The notes beneath the pieces are model-generated. The model did no database searches. It had not been told where the DNA came from and saw only the letters and a list, made by a program, of their open reading frames with translations. Below, one piece after another: positions 1 through 7,404 of a stretch of DNA of 33,817 nucleotides (its first letter is position 1; the number at the start of each line of letters is the position of its first letter). This stretch comes from a virus. The stretch covers positions 1-33,817 of the IMG/VR virus record IMGVR_UViG_3300029448_000186; one strand, written 5' to 3'. The translations under genes and the position numbers were made by a program.

Positions 1-98
1 TTAGAATAGCAATGGATTTCAATGTAGATCCAATATCTTGTGTTTTGTTTCAGATATACAAAGACAAGCCCAAGATAAGAGTGTTTGACGAAATACAG
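1..98. repeat. Left copy of the contig-end overlap (circular genome signature)
   Basis: Bases 1-98 are identical to 33717-33814; the copies part at base 99 (T here, C at the right end). Both copies lie inside the terminase large-subunit reading frame, which is continuous only if the ends are joined. This fits an assembly overlap of a circular or circularly permuted molecule better than a biological terminal repeat, because a true end here would split an essential gene. Confidence 0.9.
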
Positions 99-566
99 TT
101 AAGTCATAGTGGAGGCTATGATTTAATGACTGAAAGAATTGCTAAACTAATAAAAGAAAAATACCCATACGAGAACCCCAACCTATTACAACCAAAATGG
201 AAAATGGTTGATACAACAGGACACTATATTTGTTATCCTGATCCTGCAGGAAAGAATAGACACACATCAGCAATGATGAGTGATCATGATATTCTACGAC
301 AACAGGGATTTGGATTGCGAGTAAAGAAGAAAGCACCATCAGTAGTGGATAGTGTTAATGCAGTTAATAAAGCAATGGAATTTACAATAGTAGATTCAAA
401 GTGTAAGGAGTTCATAAAAGATTTGGAACAGGTAGTCTTAAAAGAAGGAACAAGAGATATAGACAAGTCTAATTCAAGTCTAACACACTTAACAGATGCT
501 TTTAGATATGCAGTTGATTATGAATTTCCTGTTAAAAAACCAATTACAAGAACTTACATGGCATAG
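3..566 (+). CDS. terL: Terminase large subunit, C-terminal nuclease part (continues from the right end)
   Basis: This is the 3' part of the packaging motor gene whose start is at 33002. Joined across the ends the protein is about 426 residues. This part holds the RNase H-like nuclease that cuts concatemeric DNA at the start and end of packaging. The first metal-binding aspartate is in AMDFNVDP (D244 of the joined protein), middle acidic residues lie near DTTGH and YPDPAG, and the last motif is HLTDAFRYAV (D404). The reading frame is already open at base 3, so the ATG at 12 is an internal methionine and not a start. The portal gene follows 9 bases after the stop, the usual terminase-portal order. 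Confidence 0.93.
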   Translation, partial: RIAMDFNVDPISCVLFQIYKDKPKIRVFDEIQLSHSGGYDLMTERIAKLIKEKYPYENPNLLQPKWKMVDTTGHYICYPDPAGKNRHTSAMMSDHDILRQQGFGLRVKKKAPSVVDSVNAVNKAMEFTIVDSKCKEFIKDLEQVVLKEGTRDIDKSNSSLTHLTDAFRYAVDYEFPVKKPITRTYMA

Positions 567-574
567 GAGAGGGA

Positions 575-1885
575 ATGATAGTATATTCAAATGCAAAAGA
601 TATTATAGATGAATCCATCAGACAATTAAAGTGGGACAATCAAAGTGCAATGCTTGATGCAAGAGATGAAGCACTTGATTACTACACTTATAACAATACA
701 GGTAAATATATAGATCAATACTTTTCAGGAACACTACAACAAGAGATACCTATATATTGCGTTAATCTTACCAAAAAACTAATCAATCGTATATCATTAG
801 TATACAAAGATAAGCCTGTAAGAGATATTGAGAATGATTTATATTATGATTTAACGTCAGACAAAGATTGGAAAATGAAATCTTTTGAAAGAATACACAA
901 CCTTTTAGGTACAATGGCAGTTCATATTGCGTGGGACGATGGAAAATTGAAATATAATCCTATAATGAATTTTGTTCCTATAATGGATCCACTTAATCCT
1001 TTAAAACCTATTGGATTAACATATCCACTTAATAAAGCCACAGCAGATTGGAGAAGTGCAGAGGAAGATTTATATGTATATTGGAGTGCAGAAGAACATT
1101 ATATGTTTGATAGCACAGGTAAAAAGATTAGTGTAAATGAAGATAATATTAACCCTTATGGAGTATTACCATTTGCATTTATACAGCCTAACTCAATGGT
1201 AGATGAATTTTGGAATGAGGGTGCAATGGATATAGCACTTGGTAACAAACAAATAGATGTTGCTATGACTATGTTACAACACCACATTAGAACAGCAGGT
1301 GGGCAGTATGTGATAGAGGGCAGAGTAGATGCTAACAATATCCAATTAGGGCTTAATAAGGTAGTAGTAATAGATGAAGGTACTATGAGCAATATATCAT
1401 CTAATACAAGCATTAATGACATCAAGGAAGGTATTCAGTTCCAACTTAAAACAATTGCATTCAATAACAACCTTAACTTTGACTTTGGATTATCAGGAAG
1501 CAAATCAGGTGTAGCATTAAAGATAGAGAATTTAGAACTACTTGAAGCAAGAGAAGATGAAGTAGAGAAGTGGAGAAGGGCAGAAAAACATATTTACGAG
1601 ATTGAAAGAGAGATTATACAGGTAGAAACAGGCAAACAATTACCTGAAGATATAAGCCTTGACTATACAGAAGTTAAATTCCCTGATTTTGAAAGAGAAA
1701 GAGAAGAATGGGATTGGAAGTTCCAACATGGATTAGCAGATAAATATGATTACATGATGGCTCATGATCCTGATAAGTTCCCTGATAGACAATCAGCAAT
1801 AGACTCTTTAGACGAAAAGAAACAAGAGATAGACACAACTGATAACATATTTAAACTAAACCGAGCAAATGGCGAAGGTACTTAA
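575..1885 (+). CDS. Portal protein
   Basis: The 436-residue product follows terL directly and has the length and layout of an SPP1 gp6/HK97-type portal. The portal is the dodecameric ring at one capsid vertex that docks the terminase and later the neck. Visible features are an N-terminal region rich in helices and aromatic residues, a central part with the stretch GVLPFAFIQPNS, and a long charged helix near residues 320-350 (LELLEAREDEVEKWRRAEKH) typical of the portal stem and wing. A GGAGAGGG ribosome site lies just before the ATG. The end overlaps the next gene by 17 bases. The call rests on position, size and general pattern; no single diagnostic motif exists. Confidence 0.85.
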   Translation: MIVYSNAKDIIDESIRQLKWDNQSAMLDARDEALDYYTYNNTGKYIDQYFSGTLQQEIPIYCVNLTKKLINRISLVYKDKPVRDIENDLYYDLTSDKDWKMKSFERIHNLLGTMAVHIAWDDGKLKYNPIMNFVPIMDPLNPLKPIGLTYPLNKATADWRSAEEDLYVYWSAEEHYMFDSTGKKISVNEDNINPYGVLPFAFIQPNSMVDEFWNEGAMDIALGNKQIDVAMTMLQHHIRTAGGQYVIEGRVDANNIQLGLNKVVVIDEGTMSNISSNTSINDIKEGIQFQLKTIAFNNNLNFDFGLSGSKSGVALKIENLELLEAREDEVEKWRRAEKHIYEIEREIIQVETGKQLPEDISLDYTEVKFPDFEREREEWDWKFQHGLADKYDYMMAHDPDKFPDRQSAIDSLDEKKQEIDTTDNIFKLNRANGEGT

Positions 1886-2111
1886 ATCATATTTAGATAA
1901 AATATCTGATTTAGAGGATAAAATAGATAATGAAATAGATGAATTATTAAGGATTATAGATATAGATCAATTACTTGCTAATCCTGAAGCCTATATGACA
2001 GAACTATCTAAACAATTCTTTGAATCACTTGACGATGAACTTAAACAGGCTATTGAGGCAGGAGAACTCAAAGCAGATAGGATTATAAAGAGCATTGAAA
2101 GTAAAATTTAG
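1869..2111 (+). CDS. Small acidic helical protein of the head module, function unknown
   Basis: The 80-residue product is strongly acidic and predicted helical, with heptad-like stretches such as ISDLEDKIDNEIDELLRIID. No enzyme motif or membrane segment is visible. It overlaps the portal gene end and itself overlaps the next gene, so translation is probably coupled. By position it may be a small head-assembly partner of the portal. I do not recognise the family. Confidence 0.6.
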   Translation: MAKVLKSYLDKISDLEDKIDNEIDELLRIIDIDQLLANPEAYMTELSKQFFESLDDELKQAIEAGELKADRIIKSIESKI

Positions 2112-2541
2112 AAAAATTAAAGATGATATAGACTTTGATCAAAACATTAAGAAATTAATTGATGATGCTGTATTTTTATCAGCACAAATTGGTGTTAAGG
2201 AAATCAAAAGAGGATTAGATACATCTACAGATATAAAAGGTAGAAAATTTAAACCATTAGCAGCCTCAACAATTAAGCAAAAAAGAAAAAAAGGGCAACC
2301 AACTAAACCACTTATAGCAACAGGTATGATGAGAAGATTACCTCCTGTTAAAGGTAAGAGTGGTAAATCTACAGTATCTGTAGCCAACAAAAGAACTGAT
2401 ATATCACAATATCATGATCAGGGTGGAAGTACAGCAGGGCAACCACCAAAAAGAGAATGGTTTGGCTTAACTAAAGCAGCAGAGAAAAAGATTGATAAAA
2501 TGTTTAAATCTAAACTTGTAAAACTATATTCAAGACTATGA
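2095..2541 (+). CDS. Phage virion morphogenesis protein (Mu gpG / tail-completion-like)
   Basis: The 148-residue product shows the pattern of the Mu gpG-like virion morphogenesis family: a basic block with DIKGRKFKPLAASTIKQK, then PLIATGMMRR, a beta-rich part, and PPKREWFGLT near the C-terminus. Members act in head completion or head-tail joining. The frame has no early ATG, so the start is taken as TTG at 2095, inside the end of the upstream gene and preceded by a weak AAAGAG. It sits between the portal and a MuF-like gene, the usual place for this family. Confidence 0.75.
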   Translation: MKVKFRKIKDDIDFDQNIKKLIDDAVFLSAQIGVKEIKRGLDTSTDIKGRKFKPLAASTIKQKRKKGQPTKPLIATGMMRRLPPVKGKSGKSTVSVANKRTDISQYHDQGGSTAGQPPKREWFGLTKAAEKKIDKMFKSKLVKLYSRL

Positions 2542-3032
2542 ACACTTATGACGAATTAGGAGTTAAAATATCTAAAATGTTTGATGATTTGGCTCTTATT
2601 GTAACATCTAACTTAACATCAAGGATAAACTCTATGAGATTATCAGGTATGGCAGTATCTGAAGTAAGAAAAGTGCTAATTGCAGATCTTATTGCAGGTG
2701 GTAGAATATTTGGACAACTTCGTAATGGTGTAAAAAGAATATCTAAAAATGCAATAGAAGAAGCAGGTAACATTGCGGCACAAAAAGCATTTGAACAAAA
2801 AAATTTAAAACAATACAAATGGATTACAGTAGGTAAGAATATATGTCCTGATTGTAAGCCAAGACATGGGGAAACAGGAGAATTAGAGTATTTTAAGACT
2901 ATAGGTATGCCTAAAAGTGAATTTAGTGTATGTGGTACTAATTGTAATTGTATGTTAGTACCTATAGAGTATGAAGGAGAAGATTTAGAAGCACCTATTA
3001 AGTATAAGAAATCAACAGAAGGTAGAAAATGA
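2538..3032 (+). CDS. MuF-like minor head protein (SPP1 gp7-like)
   Basis: The 164-residue product carries the C-terminal MuF-type signature: KNICPDCKPRHGET (C103, C106, H110) followed by IGMPKSEF and CGTNCNCMLVP, a cysteine/histidine cluster that likely binds a metal. MuF/gp7 proteins bind the portal and are ejected or kept as minor head proteins. The upstream part is helical and amphipathic. It is shorter than the classic family (250-300 residues or more), so only the C-terminal module is present here. ATG overlaps the previous stop by 4 bases (ATGA), indicating coupled translation. Confidence 0.85.
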   Translation: MNTYDELGVKISKMFDDLALIVTSNLTSRINSMRLSGMAVSEVRKVLIADLIAGGRIFGQLRNGVKRISKNAIEEAGNIAAQKAFEQKNLKQYKWITVGKNICPDCKPRHGETGELEYFKTIGMPKSEFSVCGTNCNCMLVPIEYEGEDLEAPIKYKKSTEGRK

Positions 3033-3793
3033 TAAAAAGGGCTATTGTAACCCCTGATAAACATTTCCCATTAGCAGATATGGCTGCAATTAAGGTAGTA
3101 TGTAAAGCCATAGAACTATGTAAGCCTGATATATACATAGATCTTGGAGATACAACAGAAGGGGAAGCATTTAGTCATTGGAAGTGGAAAAGAAAAAAGA
3201 AGCCTCCTTTAGAGTATATACAGCCTGATATGGATAAAGAATTAAAGGCAGTAAATAAAGGAATGGACATTATAGACTATTCACTTGATAAAGTAGGTTG
3301 TAAAGAAAGGCATTTTGTACAAGGTAATCACGAGTTATGGCTTGATCAGTTTGTAGATGAACACCCATATCTACCACAATATAAAACAGAAAATGCCTTA
3401 ATGTTGAAAGAAAGAGGATATAAGTTTCATCATAATAGCGAATTTTTAAAGATAGGAAAACTATACTTTCATCATGGAAACTTTTATGGTGGGCAATATC
3501 ACGCAGCTAATCATCTGCGTAAATTAGGTTGCAATATAATATATGGACATACTCATGATGTTCAGATGCACTCTGCTACAATGTTAGGTGGGCAGGTTAG
3601 TGCGATAAGTTTAGGCTGTTTAAAGGATATGAGTAAACAATCTAATGCTTGGCTTGGAGGACGAGAGCATAATTGGAGTCATGCCTTTGCAATAGTAGAT
3701 TTTTTTGATAAAGGGCATTTTACTACTAATGTAGTACAAATAATAAAAGGAAAAGCAGTAGTGCAAGGAGAACTCATAGATGGGAATAAATAA
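3029..3793 (+). CDS. Calcineurin-like metallophosphoesterase
   Basis: The 254-residue product has the full set of calcineurin-type motifs in order: TPDKHFP (D10, H12), DLGDTTEG (D41), VQGNHELW (N100, H101), FHHGNF, and IIYGHTHD. These residues bind two metal ions and hydrolyse phosphomono- or diesters. The substrate cannot be told from sequence; DNA, nucleotides and phosphoproteins are all possible. It starts 4 bases inside the MuF-like gene, so it is expressed with the head genes, which is an unusual setting for an enzyme. I see no signal peptide, so it probably acts in the host cytoplasm or is packaged. Confidence 0.9.
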   Translation: MIKRAIVTPDKHFPLADMAAIKVVCKAIELCKPDIYIDLGDTTEGEAFSHWKWKRKKKPPLEYIQPDMDKELKAVNKGMDIIDYSLDKVGCKERHFVQGNHELWLDQFVDEHPYLPQYKTENALMLKERGYKFHHNSEFLKIGKLYFHHGNFYGGQYHAANHLRKLGCNIIYGHTHDVQMHSATMLGGQVSAISLGCLKDMSKQSNAWLGGREHNWSHAFAIVDFFDKGHFTTNVVQIIKGKAVVQGELIDGNK

Positions 3794-4089
3794 TGGATAT
3801 TTTACAGATTATGGAACAATTTGGTATTCCTGTGGCGATGACAATAGCATTCGGATTCTATATATGGAAGCAGAATCAGTTCATACAAAAAACATTAATG
3901 CAGGAGTTAGATCAGGACTTCAAGAGGTTGGAAGGTATTATTATAAAACTGATAGATCAGCAAAAAAAGGTACAAATGAAAGTTGAAAAGTTTCAAGGTA
4001 TATACGAAGCATTAATTGAAGTGTATGCAAGAAAAGATGATAATACAGATAAAATAATGAGAATAATGGAATCAGCAAAAGATGAATAA
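3793..4089 (+). CDS. Small membrane-anchored coiled-coil protein
   Basis: The 98-residue product has one hydrophobic segment near residues 12-25 (IPVAMTIAFGFYIW) followed by a long charged helix with heptad features (LDQDFKRLEGIIIKLIDQQ). The layout resembles the small spanin/holin-like or anchoring proteins seen in many marine phages, but nothing decides the function. The ATG sits inside a TAATGG overlap with the phosphoesterase stop. An overlapping frame from 3780 is rejected because it has no such structure. Confidence 0.6.
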   Translation: MDILQIMEQFGIPVAMTIAFGFYIWKQNQFIQKTLMQELDQDFKRLEGIIIKLIDQQKKVQMKVEKFQGIYEALIEVYARKDDNTDKIMRIMESAKDE

Positions 4090-4222
4090 ACCTCAACAAT
4101 TTAAGATACAAACACCTGTAGGCTCTATTGAAAGTGATAGTGGAAATCATTTTGTTGATGTTATAACTGTTGTTGGTGTAATAGTATTGTATTTAATAGC
4201 AAAGAAAGTATTAGGTAAGTAA
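4082..4222 (+). CDS. Single-pass membrane micro-protein (46 aa)
   Basis: The ATG overlaps the stop of the previous gene (ATGAATAA) and the stop overlaps the next start (TAATGG). The 46-residue product begins MNKPQQFKIQTPVG and has one membrane segment near residues 25-41 (FVDVITVVGVIVLYLIA) with a short basic tail. This is compatible with a holin-like or anchoring role, but no family is recognised. The tight overlaps on both sides support that it is translated. Confidence 0.6.
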   Translation: MNKPQQFKIQTPVGSIESDSGNHFVDVITVVGVIVLYLIAKKVLGK

Positions 4223-4479
4223 TGGCTAAATTTAAAGGTAGAAAAGTAAACTTAAACAAACCAACAAGAATACAAAAAGGACAAACAAGTTATGGTAGAA
4301 AAAAGTTCCAAGTATTTGTTAATGATGGTGGGAGAACTAAAAGGGTAACCTTTGGAGATCCTAATATGAAAATAAGAAAAAAAAATAAAAATGCTCGTAA
4401 ATCATTTAGAGCAAGAATGAAATGTAGCACAGCAAAAGATAAAACAACTGCAAGATATTGGAGTTGTAAGAAGTGGTAA
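4222..4479 (+). CDS. Small basic conserved phage protein, RARxxC / ARYWSCKKW family
   Basis: The 85-residue product is very basic and holds the string FGDPNMKIRKKN, then KSFRARMKC, and ends ARYWSCKKW. I recall this pattern (FGDPxM, RRKSFRARHNC, ARYWSCKxW) as a small conserved family in many marine tailed phages, often close to capsid and scaffold genes. The two cysteines (MKC and SCKKW) are conserved in that pattern and could bind metal. The role is unknown; a capsid-assembly or DNA-contact function is only inferred from position and charge. Start overlaps the previous stop. Confidence 0.7.
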   Translation: MAKFKGRKVNLNKPTRIQKGQTSYGRKKFQVFVNDGGRTKRVTFGDPNMKIRKKNKNARKSFRARMKCSTAKDKTTARYWSCKKW

Positions 4480-4483
4480 TATA

Positions 4484-4639
4484 ATGGGAATATATATACC
4501 ATCTATAATTAAAATATTAACACCTACTGTTGTGAAACAGATTATGAAGTATGTATTTGAAGAAAATGATGTAGATAAAAAAGTAAAGAAACTACAAAAA
4601 AGAATATCAAAACTTGAAAAACAAATAAAGGAGAAATAG
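4484..4639 (+). CDS. Coiled-coil micro-protein (51 aa), unknown
   Basis: The 51-residue product begins MGIYIPSIIKILTPTVV and ends with a charged heptad helix (KKVKKLQKRISKLEKQIKEK). The first 17 residues are hydrophobic and could form an amphipathic or membrane-contact helix. It is 5 bases after the previous stop and overlaps the next GTG start by one base. No family is recognised. Confidence 0.55.
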   Translation: MGIYIPSIIKILTPTVVKQIMKYVFEENDVDKKVKKLQKRISKLEKQIKEK

Positions 4640-4818
4640 TGGATATTAAAGATCTAATAGCAGGTTACTTATTTAATGACGAAACCAAACAAAAAATCAT
4701 TGATAAATTAAATGACAAGGTAGATGTACCTTTCATTAATGAAAAGACAGAAGAAAAAGTCCTTAATGCAGTATATGAGGCAGTAGAAGAAGCAATAAAA
4801 TCAGTATTGTTAAAATAA
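4639..4818 (+). CDS. Micro-protein with GTG start (59 aa), unknown
   Basis: A good ribosome site (AAAGGAG at 4626-4632) precedes the GTG at 4639, which overlaps the previous stop (TAGTG). The 59-residue product is helical and acidic in its second half (DIKDLIAGYLFNDETKQKII at the start, VEEAIKSVLLK at the end). No membrane segment or enzyme motif is seen. It belongs to the run of micro-genes before the scaffold. Confidence 0.6.
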   Translation: MDIKDLIAGYLFNDETKQKIIDKLNDKVDVPFINEKTEEKVLNAVYEAVEEAIKSVLLK

Positions 4819-4863
4819 TACTTTGAATAAACTGAAACTATTAATAAATTACAAGGAAGAATA

Positions 4864-5424
4864 ATGAAAAATTCAAACGAAAATCCAACCACCGACAATC
4901 AAGGTGTCAAAACAGATTCCGTTCAAGGAAACGACACTCCTTCCGTTGATGCAATAGACAACGACACTAAAACTATTGATTCGATTCCTTATGCTCGTTT
5001 TAATGAGGTTACTAAACAAAAAAGAGATTTAGAAGCTAAATTAAAAGATATTGAGGCTAAACAAGAAGCAAATCGTGTTAAAACTATGGAAGAACAAGGT
5101 AAGTATAAAGAATTAAATACTGAACTTATTTCTAAAGTAAATAAATACGAAGAAAAACTTAATGTTTATGCTGAAAAAGAAGCAAAAGAAAGAGAAAACT
5201 TAATATCACAATTAGATGATCAGGACAAAGAAGTTTATGGATCTTTAAGCAATGATCAATTAAGAAAGCATTTGTCTAAAGGGCAGAAGCCTAAACCTGC
5301 TACAATAAATACTACTCAACCTATAAGAGATAAGAGTGGTAATAAAGTATCAGATTGGACAAATCTATCTAAAGATGCTAAAAAATCTAATTGGAAAGAT
5401 ATTTTAAAGACATATACAAAATAA
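4864..5424 (+). CDS. Capsid scaffolding protein
   Basis: The 186-residue product has the layout of an HK97-type scaffold: a disordered polar N-terminus, then IPYARFNEVTKQKRDLEAKL, a motif common in phage scaffolds, a long coiled coil over about residues 45-115, and a lysine-rich C-terminal tail that would contact the capsid protein. It directly precedes the major capsid gene, the expected order. The scaffold directs procapsid assembly and leaves before DNA entry. No protease motif is visible here or next door. Confidence 0.85.
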   Translation: MKNSNENPTTDNQGVKTDSVQGNDTPSVDAIDNDTKTIDSIPYARFNEVTKQKRDLEAKLKDIEAKQEANRVKTMEEQGKYKELNTELISKVNKYEEKLNVYAEKEAKERENLISQLDDQDKEVYGSLSNDQLRKHLSKGQKPKPATINTTQPIRDKSGNKVSDWTNLSKDAKKSNWKDILKTYTK

Positions 5425-5495
5425 CAAATTAAAAAACATATTGCCCTACTTGAAGGCACTCTTGCAGTTGATAGAGGGCAAAGATCGGAGAAATT
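5425..5495 (+). promoter_or_regulatory. Capsid-gene leader with a 7-bp inverted repeat
   Basis: The gap between scaffold and capsid genes holds TTGCCCT (5441-5447) and its complement AGGGCAA (5475-5481), able to pair around a 27-base loop just before the GGAG ribosome site (5487-5490). It may stabilise the capsid mRNA or mark an RNA processing site. There is no T-run, so it is not a classic terminator. Confidence 0.35.
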
Positions 5496-6431
5496 ATGGC
5501 AACAGGATTTGCGACAACAGCAACCTCACAGGCTGCAGATACTGAATTAGCAGTATTTATACCTGAATTATGGACAGATGCAGTAAGAGCATCATTCAAG
5601 AAAAACCTTGTACTTGCAAGTGTAGGTACAGACTTATCATCATTAGCAGCAGGTGGTGGAGATACAATTAATATACCAAGTGTAGCAGATGTTCCAAATG
5701 TGGTAGCAAAAGCACCTCATGTAGCATTTGATTACACAAGTGCGACTGAAGATTCATTAAGTTTAGCACTTACTACACACAATGTTACAGGTACTATGGT
5801 AGAAGATATGGGTGCAATACAATCAAGTTCTGATTTATTATCAATGTATTCTGATTCTATTGGTTACAAACTTGCTTTAGGTTTTGATACTAATGTTGAG
5901 GCTGCTTTAGCACTTACAACAGAGTGTATTAATATTGCAGGTAATACAGTAGCAAAAACTATTGATGCTTTAACATTAGCACACATAAGCAAAGTTGCTT
6001 TAGAAAATGATTGTCCTTTAAATGAGTGTACACTTGTTTTAAATCCAACTTTATATGCTTCATTATTTAGAATAGATGATTTTATTCATATTTCTAAAAC
6101 AGGTATCGCTGATGCACCTAATGGTTCAGTAGGATCTGTTATGGGCATGAATGTAGTTCTATCTAATAATATCACATCTACAAATCACAATGACGCAGTT
6201 GATTCTGATGATGGTGCATTAAATAATGCAAATGTATTAGGTGGATTCGTAGTGCATAATTCTGCTTTAGTGTATGGCTTCAGCCAAGCACCAAGAGTAC
6301 AAGCAGAGTATTCAGTTGATCATTTAGCAACTAAACTAATAGGAGATTCTATTGGTGGTGCTAAATTAGTTCAAGATGCTTCTCAAACTAAATGTTGGGG
6401 AATTGTTGAAGAAGGCACAACTGCTTGGTAA
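5496..6431 (+). CDS. Major capsid protein (HK97 fold)
   Basis: The 311-residue product follows the scaffold and has a good GGAG site. It begins with a polar arm, then FIPELWTDAVRASFKKNLVL, a segment like the N-arm and E-loop start of HK97-fold capsid proteins, then GDTINIPSV, and a C-terminal half with the motif GMNVVLSNN and a closing GGAKLVQDASQTKCWG, as in many T7/P22/lambdoid-like marine capsids of about 300 residues. It makes the icosahedral shell. A strong hairpin follows the stop. Confidence 0.9.
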   Translation: MATGFATTATSQAADTELAVFIPELWTDAVRASFKKNLVLASVGTDLSSLAAGGGDTINIPSVADVPNVVAKAPHVAFDYTSATEDSLSLALTTHNVTGTMVEDMGAIQSSSDLLSMYSDSIGYKLALGFDTNVEAALALTTECINIAGNTVAKTIDALTLAHISKVALENDCPLNECTLVLNPTLYASLFRIDDFIHISKTGIADAPNGSVGSVMGMNVVLSNNITSTNHNDAVDSDDGALNNANVLGGFVVHNSALVYGFSQAPRVQAEYSVDHLATKLIGDSIGGAKLVQDASQTKCWGIVEEGTTAW

Positions 6432-6449
6432 GATAAGTAGTTTAATACT

Positions 6450-6478
6450 ATATGGGGAGGCTTCGTGCCTCCCTATAT
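6450..6478 (+). terminator. Strong hairpin after the capsid gene
   Basis: ATATGGGGAGGC (6450-6461) pairs with GCCTCCCTATAT (6467-6478) around TTCGT, a 12-bp stem with one G-T pair. Only a few T bases follow, so it may act as a partial terminator or as a 3' end that protects the abundant capsid mRNA while allowing some read-through to the next genes. Confidence 0.6.
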
Positions 6479-6494
6479 TCAAATTGGAGATTAC

Positions 6495-6689
6495 ATGAAA
6501 GATATTAAAGTTATATTTAGAGGTTATAAAGTACCATCAGGAAAGCCATTAAATGTTCCTGTTATGATAGGTAAAGCAAGATTAGAAGCATATAAGAATG
6601 ATGGTAGATATGATATGGAAGTTTTAGATCAACCTAAAGCAAAACCTAAAAAGAAAAAAGCACCTAAAAAGGAGGCTTCAGATGAGTAG
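6495..6689 (+). CDS. Small basic-tailed protein of the head module, unknown
   Basis: The start is placed at ATG 6495, with GGAGA 4 bases upstream, rather than at the GTG 6465 that lies inside the hairpin. The 64-residue product begins MKDIKVIFRGYKVPSGKPLN and ends in a lysine/proline-rich tail (KAKPKKKKAPKKEASDE). Short proteins with a compact domain and a basic tail are common after capsid genes and may be cement or neck proteins. A similar layout recurs in the gene at 12884. Function is not known. Confidence 0.6.
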   Translation: MKDIKVIFRGYKVPSGKPLNVPVMIGKARLEAYKNDGRYDMEVLDQPKAKPKKKKAPKKEASDE

Positions 6690-7200
6690 AGATGGAGTAA
6701 GCAGAAGTAGTAAAAGAATTATAAGAGTTACACCTACACTTGATACAAGTGCTTATGCAGCAGGAGATGTAGCATTTATAGCAACAGAAATACCAAGAGC
6801 AGTATTAGAAAAAGGTGGTTGCTCTAAACTTGTTAATGCTTATATAATGGATCAAGATAGAGATACTTATGATTTAGATTTAATATTTACAGAAAAAAAT
6901 ACTGCAATCGGAACATTAAATGCAACTGCTAATATAGGTGATGCTAGTATGGAAGCAATAGGTTTGTGTGGTTTTTGTAGATTTAAAAGCGATGTTGCTT
7001 TTATGGGTGGGATTGATCAAGTAAGTCTAATAAGATGGAGTGAAACAGTTGCTGATTCAGAAAGAACTTCAGCAGGGCCCATTTTCTTACAAGCAGATTC
7101 AGATTCTACAAGTGTTTATGTTTCAGGTATAATAAGTTCAGGAACACCTACATTTGCAGCAGCAGATGATATTGATATAGTTCTACATATAGAAGATTAA
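6682..7200 (+). CDS. Probable capsid-associated or head decoration protein
   Basis: The 172-residue product has a strong GGAGG ribosome site within the end of the previous gene. It is beta-rich, with alternating hydrophobic stretches (RIIRVTPTLDTSAYAAGDVA, DIDIVLHIED) and no membrane segment or catalytic motif. The N-terminal wording (VTPTLDTSAYAAGDV) is one I recall from structural proteins of marine phages. Position after the capsid gene suggests decoration of the shell, but tail or neck roles are not excluded. Confidence 0.6.
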   Translation: MSRDGVSRSSKRIIRVTPTLDTSAYAAGDVAFIATEIPRAVLEKGGCSKLVNAYIMDQDRDTYDLDLIFTEKNTAIGTLNATANIGDASMEAIGLCGFCRFKSDVAFMGGIDQVSLIRWSETVADSERTSAGPIFLQADSDSTSVYVSGIISSGTPTFAAADDIDIVLHIED

Positions 7201-7319
7201 TGTCTGAAGTAGAAGAAAAAACTAATGGTAAAGGAAGTCATTACAGAATACCTGTAACTGATAAACAATACCAAGAAAATTACAATAAAATATTTGGAAA
7301 AAAAGGGAAGAACGAGTGA
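7200..7319 (+). CDS. Micro-protein with SHYRIP / YQENYNKIFG motif (39 aa)
   Basis: The ATG overlaps the previous stop (TAATG). The 39-residue product is polar and contains KGSHYRIPVTDKQYQENYNK followed by IFGKKGK. I recall similar tiny proteins (SHYR, then YxENYDKIFG) in many marine phages, so it is likely real despite its size. No function is known. Confidence 0.6.
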   Translation: MSEVEEKTNGKGSHYRIPVTDKQYQENYNKIFGKKGKNE

Positions 7320-7404
7320 TTATTGATGGGGGGAGTTATGTTTTTCCTTGCTCGTTTTACAGTATCTTCCTTGTGATGCTCTCCCCATTATATTAGGAGT
7401 GAAT
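7320..7404. other. Short non-coding gap with complementary G-rich and C-rich tracts
   Basis: The 85 bases between the micro-gene and the endolysin contain GGGGAG (7330-7335) and CTCCCC (7381-7386), which can pair around a 45-base pyrimidine-rich loop. No open frame with a good start is seen; the endolysin frame is open back to 7348 but has its ribosome site at 7395-7399. The gap may hold a processing or regulatory signal for the lysis genes. Confidence 0.35.

Noticed and set aside
1-98. Direct terminal repeats of a linear virion genome
   Set aside because: The repeat lies within terL and would split it; an assembly overlap of a circular map is simpler.
2546-3064. 172-codon open frame on the minus strand
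   Set aside because: It is the mirror of the MuF-like gene, whose cysteine motif is clearly conserved.
3780-3986. Alternative 68-codon frame overlapping the 3793 gene
   Set aside because: It lacks the membrane helix and coiled coil and has no ribosome site of its own; the 3793 frame fits the overlap pattern.
7320-7404. Endolysin start upstream at 7348
   Set aside because: The longer frame has no ribosome site, while AGGAG is 5 bases before ATG 7405 and the domain begins there.
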